Source: a virus. Taken from it: a DNA stretch of 39,685 bases. The DNA lies in IMG/VR virus record IMGVR_UViG_3300028384_000779, positions 1 to 39,685 of that record. One strand, 5' to 3'. The position numbers and the translations under genes were made by a program. Below, in pieces: positions 16,335-28,300 of the stretch (its first letter is position 1; the number at the start of each line of letters is the position of its first letter). The notes below the pieces were generated by a model. The model was not told the origin of the DNA. It was given only the letters and a program-made list of their open reading frames with translations, and did no database searches.

Positions 16335-19300
16335 TATAACGACACCGCTATTGCTCTGTAATCTTGAATGTAAGGATTGTAGAATGTAGAAGTTGCAGTC
16401 ATCACAATCTTTATTGCAAGATACTTATATCCAACGTGCTTGACTTGGTTAGAGTCATAGTATACGACTTCAAACTCTTCTTCGGGATCTCTAAACGCCT
16501 GTCCCACATGCGTAGAATCCACTTTTGAAATCACACTTCCAATTGTGCTAAACGGAGCTGTGTCAGCTAACGTCATTGAAGTTCCACTAGCAATTGCTGT
16601 TACGACACTGATAAAGTAGTCTGTTTGATCGTTCGTATCTATAATCTTAACTAGATCACCAACGCTTAGATCATTAGAGTAATCAGTACCTTCACCAGTG
16701 ACCGTAGCAGAACCACTAGTCATGATAGCTTTACCGTCAATCACAGTGGTATCAGGCGTATCTACAAATTCAAATTCATATTCGACAACATCGCCTCTAT
16801 CTGATGTAGAGCTAATCTTATCTTTGTTGATACCTGTTCTCTGAAGCAATGACCAATTCTTATCTTCAAATCCATCAGAATCTTCAGCGTTCATGATCTT
16901 AGCATAAACATGAACATCCGTACCAGCTGGCTTATATGCATTAAGAATTACCCTAATGTCTTCTGCATCAAGGCCTTCTGCAAGCTCAATTGTTCTTGAC
17001 ACATACTTAGCCAATGCAGATCCTTCGTCAGTAACATGCTCGTCTGTTCTGTCGTTGTTGATCAAGTTTTCATAAATCAACATTTCCTGAGATTGGAGAT
17101 CAATACAACCGGCATTGAACCAGTTATCCGCAGTAAGTGCATGTCTAATGTTTATGGATTTCTCACCGCTGTTGTTTTCAATCTCATTTGATCTACTCAT
17201 AACTTTGATTGGCTTAGGACTGTAATATCTATCATTCAAAGCCATCAAGTTGTATGGAGCATCTCCAGAAGTATCGCTGCGCTTTGCTTTAATTTGAGTG
17301 TTAATTTCTGCACCGTTAGGAATGTTTCTATACATTCTTGGTTCGAGATAACTTATGTTAGTATCAACAACCTCATTAATTGTAGCATTAGCGTTTGAGT
17401 CACATCCAATGACCACGTCATCATTAGCAAATAAGAACGTGCTGTTAGTTGCACTACTATCGTTTACCATTATTGTGCTTGTGTTGGGATCAATCTGTGT
17501 AAACTCAGCACACGGCGTGAAGATGACGTTAGCATTAAAGGTGCTGTTGCTGCTAAACTTAGGTGACCCTCTCAATACCAGATGACTTGAGTTTGATACA
17601 GAATCAACCTCGACAACATCATAAGCAGTGTTGTCGGATGGGCCGAGCGCCACTACAATTCTACTACCAGCGCCAAGACCTGTTATCGAAGTGAAGTCGA
17701 TAGGATTGGTAGTAGTGGCTGTAACAATATTATTACCTTTAGTGACCTTTACGCCACCAGCAGAATTAGCCGCTAGCTTAAACACTTCTTCACCAGGAGT
17801 GAAGTTGCCATTAATGTTGGTTGTGTTAGATTGAAGGAACTCGATATCTTCGTTCTCTAGAACAACCTGAGCATCCTGTGTAACAAACCAAGCACTGAAC
17901 AATCTAAACTTAAGGTCTTCATCGACATATTCGGTCCATGTTCTGTTGTTTGTTGATAAGAACATTGTACCGGTTCCCCAGTCTTGATTGTTGGTAACAT
18001 TTGTTCTTAAATCTCTTTCACCTGCCTTTGCTGTGTACACTTTGTACTCAGGACTGTTACCATCAGGAAGAATTACAACACAGTACTCTCTACCAGCCTG
18101 AACGGATACTGGCGATCTAAACGTAAACGTCGTACCAGTACGGCCGTTAGAGCTAGTATTGATTCTACTTGAGCTCAAATGAACTCTACTGAATGGCAGC
18201 ACTTTAGGTCCAGGAACCCCGTTTACAGTCTCTCTAATTTCAATCTTACATCCTCTTCTTCTGTCTTTATTTGAGAAGAAGATTTCGATGCCTGTTAGAT
18301 AACCGCCATCAGCATTACCGAATGTTGAAGGATCTAAAAGGAACGTCTGTGCTAACGGATCCATACCATCTTCCCACAAATCATCACGGCCCCTTCTATC
18401 TTCATTCATTCTTGGAGGCGGCATGGTCACAGGAGGCGTTTGAGGCACTGGCTGTTCAATTGGCGGTGGTAAAGCAACCGACCCTTCACCATCTTGGAAC
18501 GATGGTGTAGGCGTAGGTACCGGTACAGGTGTTGGTACTGGAACTATCACGTCTACCGGTACTGGTACTGGCAGAGGCACGACAGGTCCAGGAGTCTCGA
18601 TAATAACGGGCGGTCCAGGAATAGTTGGCCCAGGAACTTCGACAGGTATTGGGTTAGGCACAGGTACCGGAATCTCAGGTCCTGGAATAAACACAGGTAC
18701 ATCAGGTCCTGGTACTGGCACTGGAACGTCTACTGGAACAGGAACCTCAATATGATTTTCAATAACAGTCACTTCAGCAGGTGGAAGTGGAGTAATTACT
18801 TGCTCACTTGTCGTAGAAGTAGTTGTCTTTGTTGTTGTCTTTGTTGATGCGCTAGGAACAGCTGCTCTTGTGGAGGTGATAATATCACCTTTTTTAACTG
18901 TGAAGTTATAACAGTTGAATCTAGCGTTCGCAATAGAAACCGCATCCTCTGATAGCTGATTGCTGTTTTGAACGTCAGCAATAACAAACTCACGCTCGCC
19001 TGCAAAGAATCTGTTCGCAGGAACTCTGAACACACCAGTGATAGTGCCGCTTGCATCAGAGGTCAGAGCATCACCAAATGCGCCTGATCTATGAATGAGT
19101 CTTCTTCTACGAGAACTTGAGAATCTATCTTCAACTCTGATTGAGTCAACACCGTTAACTTTTCTTGCACCAGAACAATGAGTTGTTACGTTTTCGCCAT
19201 CAAAGAATACGTAGTGTCTCATACCAGGTCTCAATCCAGTAGCTTCAAATCTAATAGTAGTACCAGGAATGTATGGTTGGAACGACAGATCCGTAACAAA

Positions 19301-22300
19301 GTCACCGACTCTTTTAGTCGTGGTTCTTGCGCGAGCGCTAAGTTGTGTAGTAGTTTGCTTGATTTGTTGTTGTTTAACAATTTCAACAGTATTAGTGACT
19401 TGTGTATCACTTGGCACAGACGATACAACTTTAGTTGTAGTCGATTCAGATACAACCTCAGAAGAAGTCATTTGTTGAGGCGCGACTTTGTTAAGCTCTT
19501 CAATAAGTGCTAATGTACTACTAGCAGTATCAATATCAATTTGTACTGCAGCCTCTGGCGCCTTGACGTTATCGACGCCTGCAAGATAGTCTGGGAACAA
19601 TTCAACTGTTCCGTTGTATTGCCACAGAGCAGTTGTTACTGCTCTATCTCTTGTAGCTCTAATTTGCTGCGTGATAATTCTGTTTCTATATCTTGGGAAC
19701 ACGAGGTCATTGGATCTCGTGATCTTATTGCCGTTTTTGAACTGCAACGGTATAGAATAGTTTTCAAATCTAGACACCAACAAATCTCGTGCTGCATCAA
19801 AACCAGCCTTGAACTCGGTGTTGAGAGGGTTACCAGCAGTAAACGAACTGAAGTTGTCTACAATGAAACCGTTCTTAAATCTGTTAGTTGTCGGATCAGT
19901 TCTTCCTGGAATTGGCTTCTCAGAAGTTAGCTTTTCAAGAAGATTCAGCGAAGAGTAATATTCCAGATTGGTGACACGTTGATCAATCGATCTAATGTCT
20001 TCCATAGTATATCTTCTAAGCTGAGTTGCTTTGATTATAACACCTAGATCCGGTCTCTTATAATATCTTGCATCTGGTTGTGCAAGTGATGGGTATACAG
20101 GTACATCAATAGTAGCAAGCTGCATAGCTCTATCTGGGATAGGCGGCAGCTGCGGGAATGCACTCGGTGTTCCTTTAACAATTACAAATTTGTTTGCTTG
20201 AATTACTAGTCTATCTTTTCTAGGAAGATAGAACTCAGTGTCTCCAATGAAGTTTGTATCTGGAGCTGGAATCTTACTAGGTTCGTTGATTCGTTCGTCA
20301 GATGATGGATTAACCGTTGCAACACCAGAACTCAAATTTGCTTCTTCTACAGCAGTGTTAGCTACTTCAGGTCTAAAGTCAAGACAATCTCTTAGACTAA
20401 ACTCTTTACCAGATTTGCGTGAAACGTAAATTGGAATTTCTTGAGTAGTTACGGCAGCCGTGTTTGCTGTATTAGCATCATCAACAGGATAGGAATTTAC
20501 AGAGAAGAATCCTTGACCCGTTCCCTTTAGGAAGTGTCTAAATCTTACAATAAACTGATCGCCAGCAGCAATAGACAACGATGCGCCAGGCTTTCTTCTT
20601 AGCTTACTTAAACCGTAACGATTGTCATGTTGACCGTTATCTAGTCTAAATTGATCAGTTACGTCTGTTCCAGACGTTGCAATAGAAGCAAAGTTAGAAG
20701 AGTTTGCTGTGTCAGCGCCACTACCTTTATACACAGACACCAACTCAAACCCGTCAACGACACCGAGGTTCCAAGGTCCAGTAGTACCACCATCGTTACT
20801 ATCAACGTCAATCGCTACTTCAGTAGTACCTACTGTTTTTAGGGTTCTATTTGCGTTCTCTTCTTTGACGTTTACTAGTAAATCAAAATCTAAACTTGCA
20901 GCGAGGTCTTCGTTAATGTCAATCACCATCTGTGTCGATGAGCTCGAGATCACAACATTCGCGCTGCTGTCGTCATCTAGAGAAATTGGATACCCTTTCT
21001 GGAAGGTTCTCAACAAGTTTACGTTGCTGTGATTATTAAGGTCTCTGTCTACAGTAAAAGCAGACGAGTTAATAACACTTCGTACTTGGTAAGGGCCGTC
21101 TGTTTGAAGGAAATATAAGTCGCCTACTTTAACAGTTGAAGTAGATGCAATGCCTGAAATCACGTTGCTGCCAGATGTCGAATCAGCTGTAGATGAAAGT
21201 GCTGCGGCCGCATTCACATTCTCAGTAGGAATGATTATCAATCCCTTTTCTTGAGTATTAGACAAGGTGCCATCACCAAACGTAAACTTTTCATCATTCA
21301 AAAGATTTAACGTATCAGTACCAGAAGTACTAAAGGTACCAGTCATCTTTTTCTTGTACGTGTACGTAGCGCTGTTCGCTACATCTTTAATGCCAATCTG
21401 ACCAATTGGGAATACAAGTTCATTCTTTTGACTATCAACCAATCCTGCAGTGCTTGCAACGACGTCAGCAAGACCAAAGAAAGATCCGTTGGTTTCTGTC
21501 AAGCCAGATATTGTACCGCTATAGTGACAAACGCCTTGGACGTTTCTGAAACTCTTACCACGGTTCATCTTAACGTTATACAAATAAAGATTGTATTGGC
21601 TGTCGTGGTTATTGTTATTGTTGTCTTGAGATTCAATAGATCTGACTCGAGCTGTACCAATAACATTTACCGTCGAACTATCGTATGTTACCGTTGAGCT
21701 AGTTACTGTTGGATCGGCAGGATTAGGAGAGTTGTGAGCATTAAACCCACCGTCTGTTAGTACAACTGTATCACATACATCGTGACCAAATTGGCCTGTT
21801 AGATGATCAACTACTAGATAGTTACCAAAGTTGAGAGACAATGTCTGATCTGTAACAGTGTTAGTGGACGTGGCTTTATCTAACGGCATTCTACTTGAAG
21901 ATACCGTTTCCATTCTCTGACCTTTGTTGTATCCAATACCGGCACCAATTAAAATAGCAATCTTATCTGTGTTTTGACTTATTGCCTGCGATCCAATAGA
22001 GAAAGGATCAACAACATAATCGCCGCTCTCTTCAAAGGTCCTTCTGGCCAACTCGTCGCCTAGTAGATTCAACTGAGCTTTTTGGTTCAGCTGAACTGGG
22101 CGGCCGCCTTGGAACTCTACGATAGAAAGGAAGTTGTTAGAAGCAAGAGCATCTTGCGATGTGTTAACAACGAGTACCGGCGTGAGCTTTAATCTATCAG
22201 CACCAGGGGCGTTTTCATTATTAAAGCCAGAAGCGTTGTCAAGTAATGATGTGTCAGAGGAAGCGTTTACAATAGCTTCGGTGGTTCTAATACCAACAGT

Positions 22301-23215
22301 TACTTGATCAGGAAAATCCGTGTATTTTGTTACGACGATCGATTGATCTTCGAATCTTTGGAAATGGCCTTTCTGGAAAATCACACCATCATTAACTGTC
22401 ATTCTAAACGCTCTACCTACAGCGTCAAATTGTGAGTTACCAGCCTGTTCAAAAGACGAGTTTGCAATTGTAAGAGTATTCAGCTTTTTCAGGTTAACGG
22501 TGAACTCGTCATTTACAGTAGCATTAGCTGCATCACCGTTAGCAAATGTAATTTGAATGGACGTGTTATCGTCTGGTGTGAATCCAGTACCGTTAGCAGT
22601 AACGTTAATGTGATCAACGTCAGTACCTGCAGCTACTGTTACAATGTTTGCTTCTGCGCCAGTACCACCACCAGTAGTTACGAACGTGATAGTGTCACTA
22701 TTGGAGAATGCAGCGACTTCAGCATTAGATACTTCAACGCTCTCGATAGTACCGCTTGCTGGGAAGATATCAATAGTTTCACCGGCTGTGTAAGCAGACT
22801 CACCCCCAGTACCAATGTTCAAGTAGTGGAAGAAAAGAGTGTTGAGACCTGGGTTTTGCGTCTCAAGACCAGTGGCAGTGTCAGCGACTCTTGCTACCAA
22901 GTTAGACTGGTTTCTAATATAATCGCCTTCTGCAAAGGTAGACATAACAACATCTAGATTACTTGTGTCCTTATCATTAATCTTTGCATACTTCAATTGA
23001 TTATCAAAACTGAAGTTACATCCCTTAATGATGCTACCTTCTTTAAACTGCCAGGAACCAAATCGCTCAATTTGGTTTTGAAGAATAGTTTGAAGCTGTG
23101 TTAATTCACGAGCTTGTAGAGGCACTGCAGGTTTGAACAGAACCCTGTTAAAATTTTTCTCTTCGTCATAATCGTCGTAATATGGATTGACGTTTAAATC
23201 TGTTTCAAGTGCCAT
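16334..23215 (-). CDS. Giant baseplate-peripheral structural protein, DUF4815-like, with Pro/Val linker
   Basis: It starts at ATG 23215 behind AGAGGAATAA. At 2293 aa it is the longest intact gene here. The N-terminus (NPYYDDYDEEKNFNRVLFKP then QARELTQLQTILQNQIERFG) is the typical start of DUF4815 structural proteins of marine myoviruses. A middle region has MNRGKSFRNVQGVCHYSG. Residues ~1478-1605 are a long Pro/Val/Gly linker of PVPVP and PGP units. After it comes a beta-rich domain starting DPLAQTFLLDPSTFGNADGG, with WTEYVDEDLKFRLF, also common in this group. It follows wedge gp8 and precedes the fibres, the place T4 uses for gp9/gp10/gp11, so a role in linking the fibres to the baseplate rim is likely but inferred. 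Confidence 0.75.
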   Translation of the reverse strand: MALETDLNVNPYYDDYDEEKNFNRVLFKPAVPLQARELTQLQTILQNQIERFGSWQFKEGSIIKGCNFSFDNQLKYAKINDKDTSNLDVVMSTFAEGDYIRNQSNLVARVADTATGLETQNPGLNTLFFHYLNIGTGGESAYTAGETIDIFPASGTIESVEVSNAEVAAFSNSDTITFVTTGGGTGAEANIVTVAAGTDVDHINVTANGTGFTPDDNTSIQITFANGDAANATVNDEFTVNLKKLNTLTIANSSFEQAGNSQFDAVGRAFRMTVNDGVIFQKGHFQRFEDQSIVVTKYTDFPDQVTVGIRTTEAIVNASSDTSLLDNASGFNNENAPGADRLKLTPVLVVNTSQDALASNNFLSIVEFQGGRPVQLNQKAQLNLLGDELARRTFEESGDYVVDPFSIGSQAISQNTDKIAILIGAGIGYNKGQRMETVSSSRMPLDKATSTNTVTDQTLSLNFGNYLVVDHLTGQFGHDVCDTVVLTDGGFNAHNSPNPADPTVTSSTVTYDSSTVNVIGTARVRSIESQDNNNNNHDSQYNLYLYNVKMNRGKSFRNVQGVCHYSGTISGLTETNGSFFGLADVVASTAGLVDSQKNELVFPIGQIGIKDVANSATYTYKKKMTGTFSTSGTDTLNLLNDEKFTFGDGTLSNTQEKGLIIIPTENVNAAAALSSTADSTSGSNVISGIASTSTVKVGDLYFLQTDGPYQVRSVINSSAFTVDRDLNNHSNVNLLRTFQKGYPISLDDDSSANVVISSSSTQMVIDINEDLAASLDFDLLVNVKEENANRTLKTVGTTEVAIDVDSNDGGTTGPWNLGVVDGFELVSVYKGSGADTANSSNFASIATSGTDVTDQFRLDNGQHDNRYGLSKLRRKPGASLSIAAGDQFIVRFRHFLKGTGQGFFSVNSYPVDDANTANTAAVTTQEIPIYVSRKSGKEFSLRDCLDFRPEVANTAVEEANLSSGVATVNPSSDERINEPSKIPAPDTNFIGDTEFYLPRKDRLVIQANKFVIVKGTPSAFPQLPPIPDRAMQLATIDVPVYPSLAQPDARYYKRPDLGVIIKATQLRRYTMEDIRSIDQRVTNLEYYSSLNLLEKLTSEKPIPGRTDPTTNRFKNGFIVDNFSSFTAGNPLNTEFKAGFDAARDLLVSRFENYSIPLQFKNGNKITRSNDLVFPRYRNRIITQQIRATRDRAVTTALWQYNGTVELFPDYLAGVDNVKAPEAAVQIDIDTASSTLALIEELNKVAPQQMTSSEVVSESTTTKVVSSVPSDTQVTNTVEIVKQQQIKQTTTQLSARARTTTKRVGDFVTDLSFQPYIPGTTIRFEATGLRPGMRHYVFFDGENVTTHCSGARKVNGVDSIRVEDRFSSSRRRRLIHRSGAFGDALTSDASGTITGVFRVPANRFFAGEREFVIADVQNSNQLSEDAVSIANARFNCYNFTVKKGDIITSTRAAVPSASTKTTTKTTTSTTSEQVITPLPPAEVTVIENHIEVPVPVDVPVPVPGPDVPVFIPGPEIPVPVPNPIPVEVPGPTIPGPPVIIETPGPVVPLPVPVPVDVIVPVPTPVPVPTPTPSFQDGEGSVALPPPIEQPVPQTPPVTMPPPRMNEDRRGRDDLWEDGMDPLAQTFLLDPSTFGNADGGYLTGIEIFFSNKDRRRGCKIEIRETVNGVPGPKVLPFSRVHLSSSRINTSSNGRTGTTFTFRSPVSVQAGREYCVVILPDGNSPEYKVYTAKAGERDLRTNVTNNQDWGTGTMFLSTNNRTWTEYVDEDLKFRLFSAWFVTQDAQVVLENEDIEFLQSNTTNINGNFTPGEEVFKLAANSAGGVKVTKGNNIVTATTTNPIDFTSITGLGAGSRIVVALGPSDNTAYDVVEVDSVSNSSHLVLRGSPKFSSNSTFNANVIFTPCAEFTQIDPNTSTIMVNDSSATNSTFLFANDDVVIGCDSNANATINEVVDTNISYLEPRMYRNIPNGAEINTQIKAKRSDTSGDAPYNLMALNDRYYSPKPIKVMSRSNEIENNSGEKSINIRHALTADNWFNAGCIDLQSQEMLIYENLINNDRTDEHVTDEGSALAKYVSRTIELAEGLDAEDIRVILNAYKPAGTDVHVYAKIMNAEDSDGFEDKNWSLLQRTGINKDKISSTSDRGDVVEYEFEFVDTPDTTVIDGKAIMTSGSATVTGEGTDYSNDLSVGDLVKIIDTNDQTDYFISVVTAIASGTSMTLADTAPFSTIGSVISKVDSTHVGQAFRDPEEEFEVVYYDSNQVKHVGYKYLAIKIVMTATSTFYNPYIQDYRAIAVSL
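18420..18790 (-). repeat. Pro/Val-rich linker coding region
   Basis: It codes about 120 residues in which proline alternates mainly with valine, glycine or isoleucine (VPVPVDVPVPVPGPDV and similar). The DNA is a low-complexity mix of GGTACTGG, GGTACCGG and GGTCCAGG words on the plus strand. It separates the N-terminal two thirds from the C-terminal domains of the 2293-aa protein. Confidence 0.85.
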
Positions 23216-23223
23216 TTATTCCT

Positions 23224-25341
23224 CTAAAATTTTATCATTAGCTTGACTCGTTCTGTTTGCGAGTCGCTTCTTGTAATCGGTGTAATGTTTTCAACGTAAA
23301 TAATTTCTCCGGTATGTGGCGTAATGTCAGGACCATTTTCACTAGTATGATATCCTTGAGCTTCGCTATCTGATCCTCTGAAATATACCTCACTACCTGC
23401 TTCAGACTCGTTGAAATTGCCCTTCTTGTTTGTCAGCGTAATTGAGCTAGCAGAAGTATTTATACTATGAATGAAGCCTTCCGCGTCAGTTGTATCCTGT
23501 GTAATTTTTTCATCTATTTGAAAATCGAGAGACGATGCGTTTACAAATCCAGACAATCTTGTTCTTTGATCGAACACAGAAAATCCAGAACCATCTCTCT
23601 CATTGGTTTTAAAGCTAGCGATTGTAGATGTGGTTCCAGAAGTACCGCCTTCAATTTTATGCGTTGTGTTCGAGCTTGACGTAGTTACAAATTGCCCATA
23701 AACATTTGATACTGTAATTGTAGAAGCAGTACGTCCAGAAATGACACCAAATGCACCACCAGTATTTTGAGTTAACGTTTCTTCGTCAGAGAATGATGTT
23801 CCGGATCCGTCTGCGAGCGAAGAAGTTTTCGTGTTGGCAATCGTCAAAACAACGTTTGCAAATAACGGATCTTTTAATATTGTAACCTGTCTAAAGTCAT
23901 TAACAGCTGGAATTTGATCGCTCTCACTGTTTTGGAAATCGACAGAAACGCCCACAGTATCTGCATGTAGTTCGTTGATTGGATCAGAGCCATGTCCTCC
24001 CTTAGGTGATATAATTGGAATTACATTAGCATTCTCAGCTGAAAAATCACCACTAAGTCCAGTGTTGCCTAAAACCTGTGCAGTAGCATAACTGTACCCT
24101 GAACCCCTTGCAGTGATCTCAATTGTATCTATAGAGAAAGTGGCTGTATTAACAATTGCCCTTCCTTCTGCTCCTGATCCGTCACCGCTGATAACCACAC
24201 GCGGGGTGATTTCAAAAATAGATGTTGTGTCAATTGACGTTGCAAATGCACTGGGTATTAATACCCTTCTTGCAGAACCTGTTACAATGTATTCGCTGAT
24301 CGTCTTAGCTTGTCCTGCGCCCGCTCCTGCTGCAATGTATAGTGTGCTTCCTTTATAGAAATCAGTATTAGCAGAAAGAGATGACGTAGAAGATGTTGCA
24401 CTTGTAATGGTTCCTTCTGCAGCACTAGACTGACCAACAACAGTAACATTGCTCGTTTGACCAAAGAAGTTGCCTTTGATATCCGTAACTCTTAAGAACG
24501 TACTGTTAGCTTCAAGCACTGTACCGTTTGCAATATTGTTAGCTGTGTTAGGATCGTTGTTACTATCTAATAGATCACCATTAGCATGTTTACCAAACAG
24601 ATCAATTTTCTCGATTTCAAATGTACCTGAAGTAGTCGTAATTGCAAGATTGGCTCCTGTCAAGGACTCCAATTCAATAATTCTGGTGTTACCGTTTACA
24701 GCAGCTACTTTAACTACTCCATTAGCAACTGAAAAATATCTACTACCACCATTCCTAACGTCGACGACGTCGATAGATCCAGCTACTGCATTTCCAGTTA
24801 CATTTGCATCCTCGACGTACGGGATTTTATCAGATGTTGCAAATTTGTTGTACGTCGCTTCAGGGATCTTAAACATATACTTCCACTGATATTTGTCACC
24901 AGTAGTAATGTAGATATCATCATCTGCAGACGTTTCAATTAGCTGAGGCTTGTCAGTAGATGGCTTGCCTCCGTTATTAAATAAGCACTTGAATACTGTA
25001 TAGTCGCCACCAGACTCTTGTACAACTACAAAGAATCTTTTGTTTCGCAAATCAACCTTATGATCATACTGCTGATATACAGTACCACTAGTCCACTCAT
25101 AATTATCTACCATGTGCTTCATATCATTTGTGGTGATTTGCTTACCGTAAATCATATCACGGTAAATCTGGTAGAAATTGTCTTCTAATGAAGCGCCGGG
25201 ATCAGGCGGATCGTTATCATCTGTAAAAGCTACATGCTTACCAAGAGTAACGTAATAAATTGAATTCGCAGTTTCGTCTAATGACTCAACAAACTGCTTT
25301 GCATTGTGTGTTTGAAAATTTGTCGTTATTAGTTTTGTCAT
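23224..25341 (-). CDS. 8: Baseplate wedge protein gp8, enlarged
   Basis: The ATG at 25341 overlaps the stop of the previous gene (TAATG) behind GGAGCGG. The ends match T4 gp8: the N-terminus has the NSIYYVTLGKHVAF pattern and then WKYMFKIPEATYNKF, and the C-terminus has HTGEIIYVENITPITRSDSQ, close to the T4 ending HSGEMIYMENRPPI. At 705 aa it is about twice the T4 length of 334. The extra ~350 residues lie in the middle and are Gly/Ser/Thr-rich beta repeats (ITARGSGYSYATAQVLG and GTTSTIASF types). gp8 in T4 is a dimeric wedge component that contacts gp7 and gp10; the order after gp6 and the gp7-position gene agrees. Confidence 0.85.
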   Translation of the reverse strand: MTKLITTNFQTHNAKQFVESLDETANSIYYVTLGKHVAFTDDNDPPDPGASLEDNFYQIYRDMIYGKQITTNDMKHMVDNYEWTSGTVYQQYDHKVDLRNKRFFVVVQESGGDYTVFKCLFNNGGKPSTDKPQLIETSADDDIYITTGDKYQWKYMFKIPEATYNKFATSDKIPYVEDANVTGNAVAGSIDVVDVRNGGSRYFSVANGVVKVAAVNGNTRIIELESLTGANLAITTTSGTFEIEKIDLFGKHANGDLLDSNNDPNTANNIANGTVLEANSTFLRVTDIKGNFFGQTSNVTVVGQSSAAEGTITSATSSTSSLSANTDFYKGSTLYIAAGAGAGQAKTISEYIVTGSARRVLIPSAFATSIDTTSIFEITPRVVISGDGSGAEGRAIVNTATFSIDTIEITARGSGYSYATAQVLGNTGLSGDFSAENANVIPIISPKGGHGSDPINELHADTVGVSVDFQNSESDQIPAVNDFRQVTILKDPLFANVVLTIANTKTSSLADGSGTSFSDEETLTQNTGGAFGVISGRTASTITVSNVYGQFVTTSSSNTTHKIEGGTSGTTSTIASFKTNERDGSGFSVFDQRTRLSGFVNASSLDFQIDEKITQDTTDAEGFIHSINTSASSITLTNKKGNFNESEAGSEVYFRGSDSEAQGYHTSENGPDITPHTGEIIYVENITPITRSDSQTERVKLMIKF
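23457..23464 (-). promoter_or_regulatory. Late promoter box TATAAATA before the 2293-aa gene
   Basis: It is a perfect T4 late box, read leftward within the end of gene 8, about 240 bases upstream of the ATG at 23215. Confidence 0.5.
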
Positions 25342-28300
25342 TAACTTACCGCTCCAATCGAGCTGTTGGCAACGGTAATAACATTGTTAACCGTGCTCTC
25401 TTTCACTACTCTACCGAATAGCTTAGTACCTGCAATGTGCGCAACTTTCAGTACTATATCTCTATATTTATCCAAAGACAACCCGGACTCAATAACATAT
25501 GAGAATGATTGATATTGGTCGTTATCGTGTATATATTTATTGTTAAGGAATGACGTCTTGTCTTCCCAGAAGCCTTCGCCGACTCCTGTAGTTGTTACAT
25601 TTGCAGTACCAGATACCACGATATTTTGATCTGCATTAGAAGATACTAACGTCAAGTTAGCATTGTGTTGATAACCAAATCCACTATCAATAACTTCCAT
25701 TTCTGTCACAATACCGTTTGCGGCTTGTGCAATAGATGTCAGATTAGCGTTGTCGCCTATTGGCCTCGAATTAGCATCAGGTTCAACTGACACCACTGTA
25801 CCTGTAGCTCCAGAGGTAGCTCCAGTAATTACAGCATCTTCTACTAGTCCTACAGAGAAAGAAACTCTCTTCACCAATACAGCATCGTCTTCTAAATCAG
25901 CTTTAACGATGCCTTTGGAGGTAGCACTACTTGCTGAGCTTTGCGTGTTAGCTATTTCACCTCTAATGTAGTCTACGTTAGTATTAGGCAAAGAAGCAAA
26001 GAACAATAGGTTAGCGCTGTCGTCATAAAACGGAACGTTGTTAGATGCGTCCACAGAACCATCGCTTAGCTTGATTCTAGAATTTTTTACACTGATGTGA
26101 GTGAGGTTTTGAGCGTAAACTTCACCGACAGCATTTGCAGTTGAATTGATTACCTGTTGTACAGAACCGCCTATTGCAAACGATTCAGTGTTAACGGAAA
26201 ATGAGTCTCCGTTAGTATATGCACCCGCCATGCTCTGAAGTCCTAAAGACTGACCCTGTTCAGAGATAGTTTGATTTATTGTTTCACCTACTACGAACGT
26301 TCCAGTTTTACCAGACAAATTCATTTTGATATCTCGTCTGTCAAAACCTGCTACGCCTTTCGTATAAACTCTAACAAACGGATTCAAGTTATAATTCTTG
26401 CCTGGGTTGATCTCAGACAGAGACGTAATGGTTCCTAGATTGCCTGAGAATCTAGTGAGTACGGTATCAAGAACGCTTGTGAAGTCGCCGTTATCGTCTT
26501 TAGGGAAACCATAACCAAAATCAAAATTGGCTGTAAAAGTTAATCCAGATCCACCAGATAAATTGTCAGTGTTACCAGCACTGGAGCTATAAAATCCTCT
26601 GCCTGCTTCGTCAACTTGGATTGACGTTACTACGCCTGACGCGTCTGTAACAAGATTGGCAGTTGCATTAGTTGTAGGAGAACCACCACCGGCGCCTCCT
26701 CTATCAAAAACGATCTGCTGATTGTTCGTATATCCTGTACCGCCTGCTGTCACCGTTACGCTGTCCAGGAAACCAATTCCGCTGTTACCGCCATCAATGA
26801 TACAATCTAGATAAGAAACATTTGCTGTATTGTTAGCGCCAATAAAATCAGTATAAAGTGTAACTGGATCTTCGTTTTCTAGCGATCCAATTTTAAACGT
26901 TGCTCCAGAACCAGATCCTACCAGCACAACGTTAGCATATGTGTTAGATGTTTCTCCAACAATATGAGCAGCAGCATTAGCTATAAACGTTCCAGAGGCA
27001 CCGTTCGTATACACAACGTTTCTCAAACCAAGGTGTGTTGAGTTTTGGCCAATCACTTGACCTGTGATAGAAACGTTTGAAAACACGTCAACTACAGCTT
27101 CGAGATTTCCGGAAAACTGATCATCAGAATCAAGACTGCTATAATCAGTTCCAACAATAGCTATGTCTGATACCCCGGTATCAGTTACGCCACTCGTATC
27201 AATGGTTACAATAGCATTTGTTCTTCTGCCCTTAACCTTTTTATCTGGATTAAATTCCCCAACCACATCGCTGACTACTACCTTTGTGCTATTTGAAGTT
27301 GCAATAGTTGCGTTTGCACCTGATGTAGTTACACTGACGCCAATAATGTTAGCTGAATCACTAGACCCGTACGTTATATCATCTGTAGTGTTGAATACGC
27401 CAAATGCCCCATTAAGGGTAACTACAGAAGAGTTAACAGAAGCGACAATTCCATTAGCTCCGGTGTTTGCTTGCGTGATAGTAGATCCAGTCGTGAATGC
27501 TGCTGTGTTAGATATAAAGGAAAGCTCAATATCGCTTTCTTCGTCAATCTTCTCATTAGCGCCGTTGGCTTCAAAAACATGGTTAGCGTCGTCGTATGTG
27601 ACAGTTAGACTTCGGGCTGGACCAAATGTTCCAGAGGTAGGAAACACAGTTACGGTTGCATTGGATGTTACGACATCCTCTAGTTTGATCAAATATCCGT
27701 TAGCAATCTCATTGTTAGCGCTATCCAATCCTTTAATGATTGGGTTGCTCGTGTTATCATCATCAGCCAAGTACAGCTGTACTTTAGTGATAAGATCAGC
27801 TCCACTTAGGATAGTAACTTGCTCTAGTGTCTGTTCTACGTTTTCGAAATCAAGAAACTCAGCATTGTCGACGAAAGAAGAGTTGGTATATGACTGAGCA
27901 GCGTTTACTATGTTGTCTAATTCAAGATTCTTATCGTTGATGTCAATTGTAGTAAACGTTGTGTTTGTTGTAAAACCAAAACCACCATCATTCAATGTAA
28001 AGCTAACAAGCCCGGTTGCATCATCAACGGCAGTGACTCTTGCTTTACCCTGTCTGCCTGAATCTGCTGTTACCTCAAAAATATCACCAATTTGATTGTT
28101 ACTACCACCGAGCGTAATGTTGATGCTAGATAGCGAGCCAGTAACCACAGGCATGTCATCCTGTAGACCGTCAGCTGATTTAGTGATTACTTCGCCTCTA
28201 TTGAAATCTCCTCTGAGATTAGACAAACGAAGTACATGAGTCTTTACGCCGTTCAGTAGCTTTGTAGATATAGTCTCTACGAATGCCTTTGCTCCTGTCG

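Noticed and set aside
27163-27897. A 244-aa plus-strand open frame opposite the gp7-position gene
   Set aside because: It is antisense to a well-supported gene, hydrophobic by codon mirror, and without a ribosome site or context.
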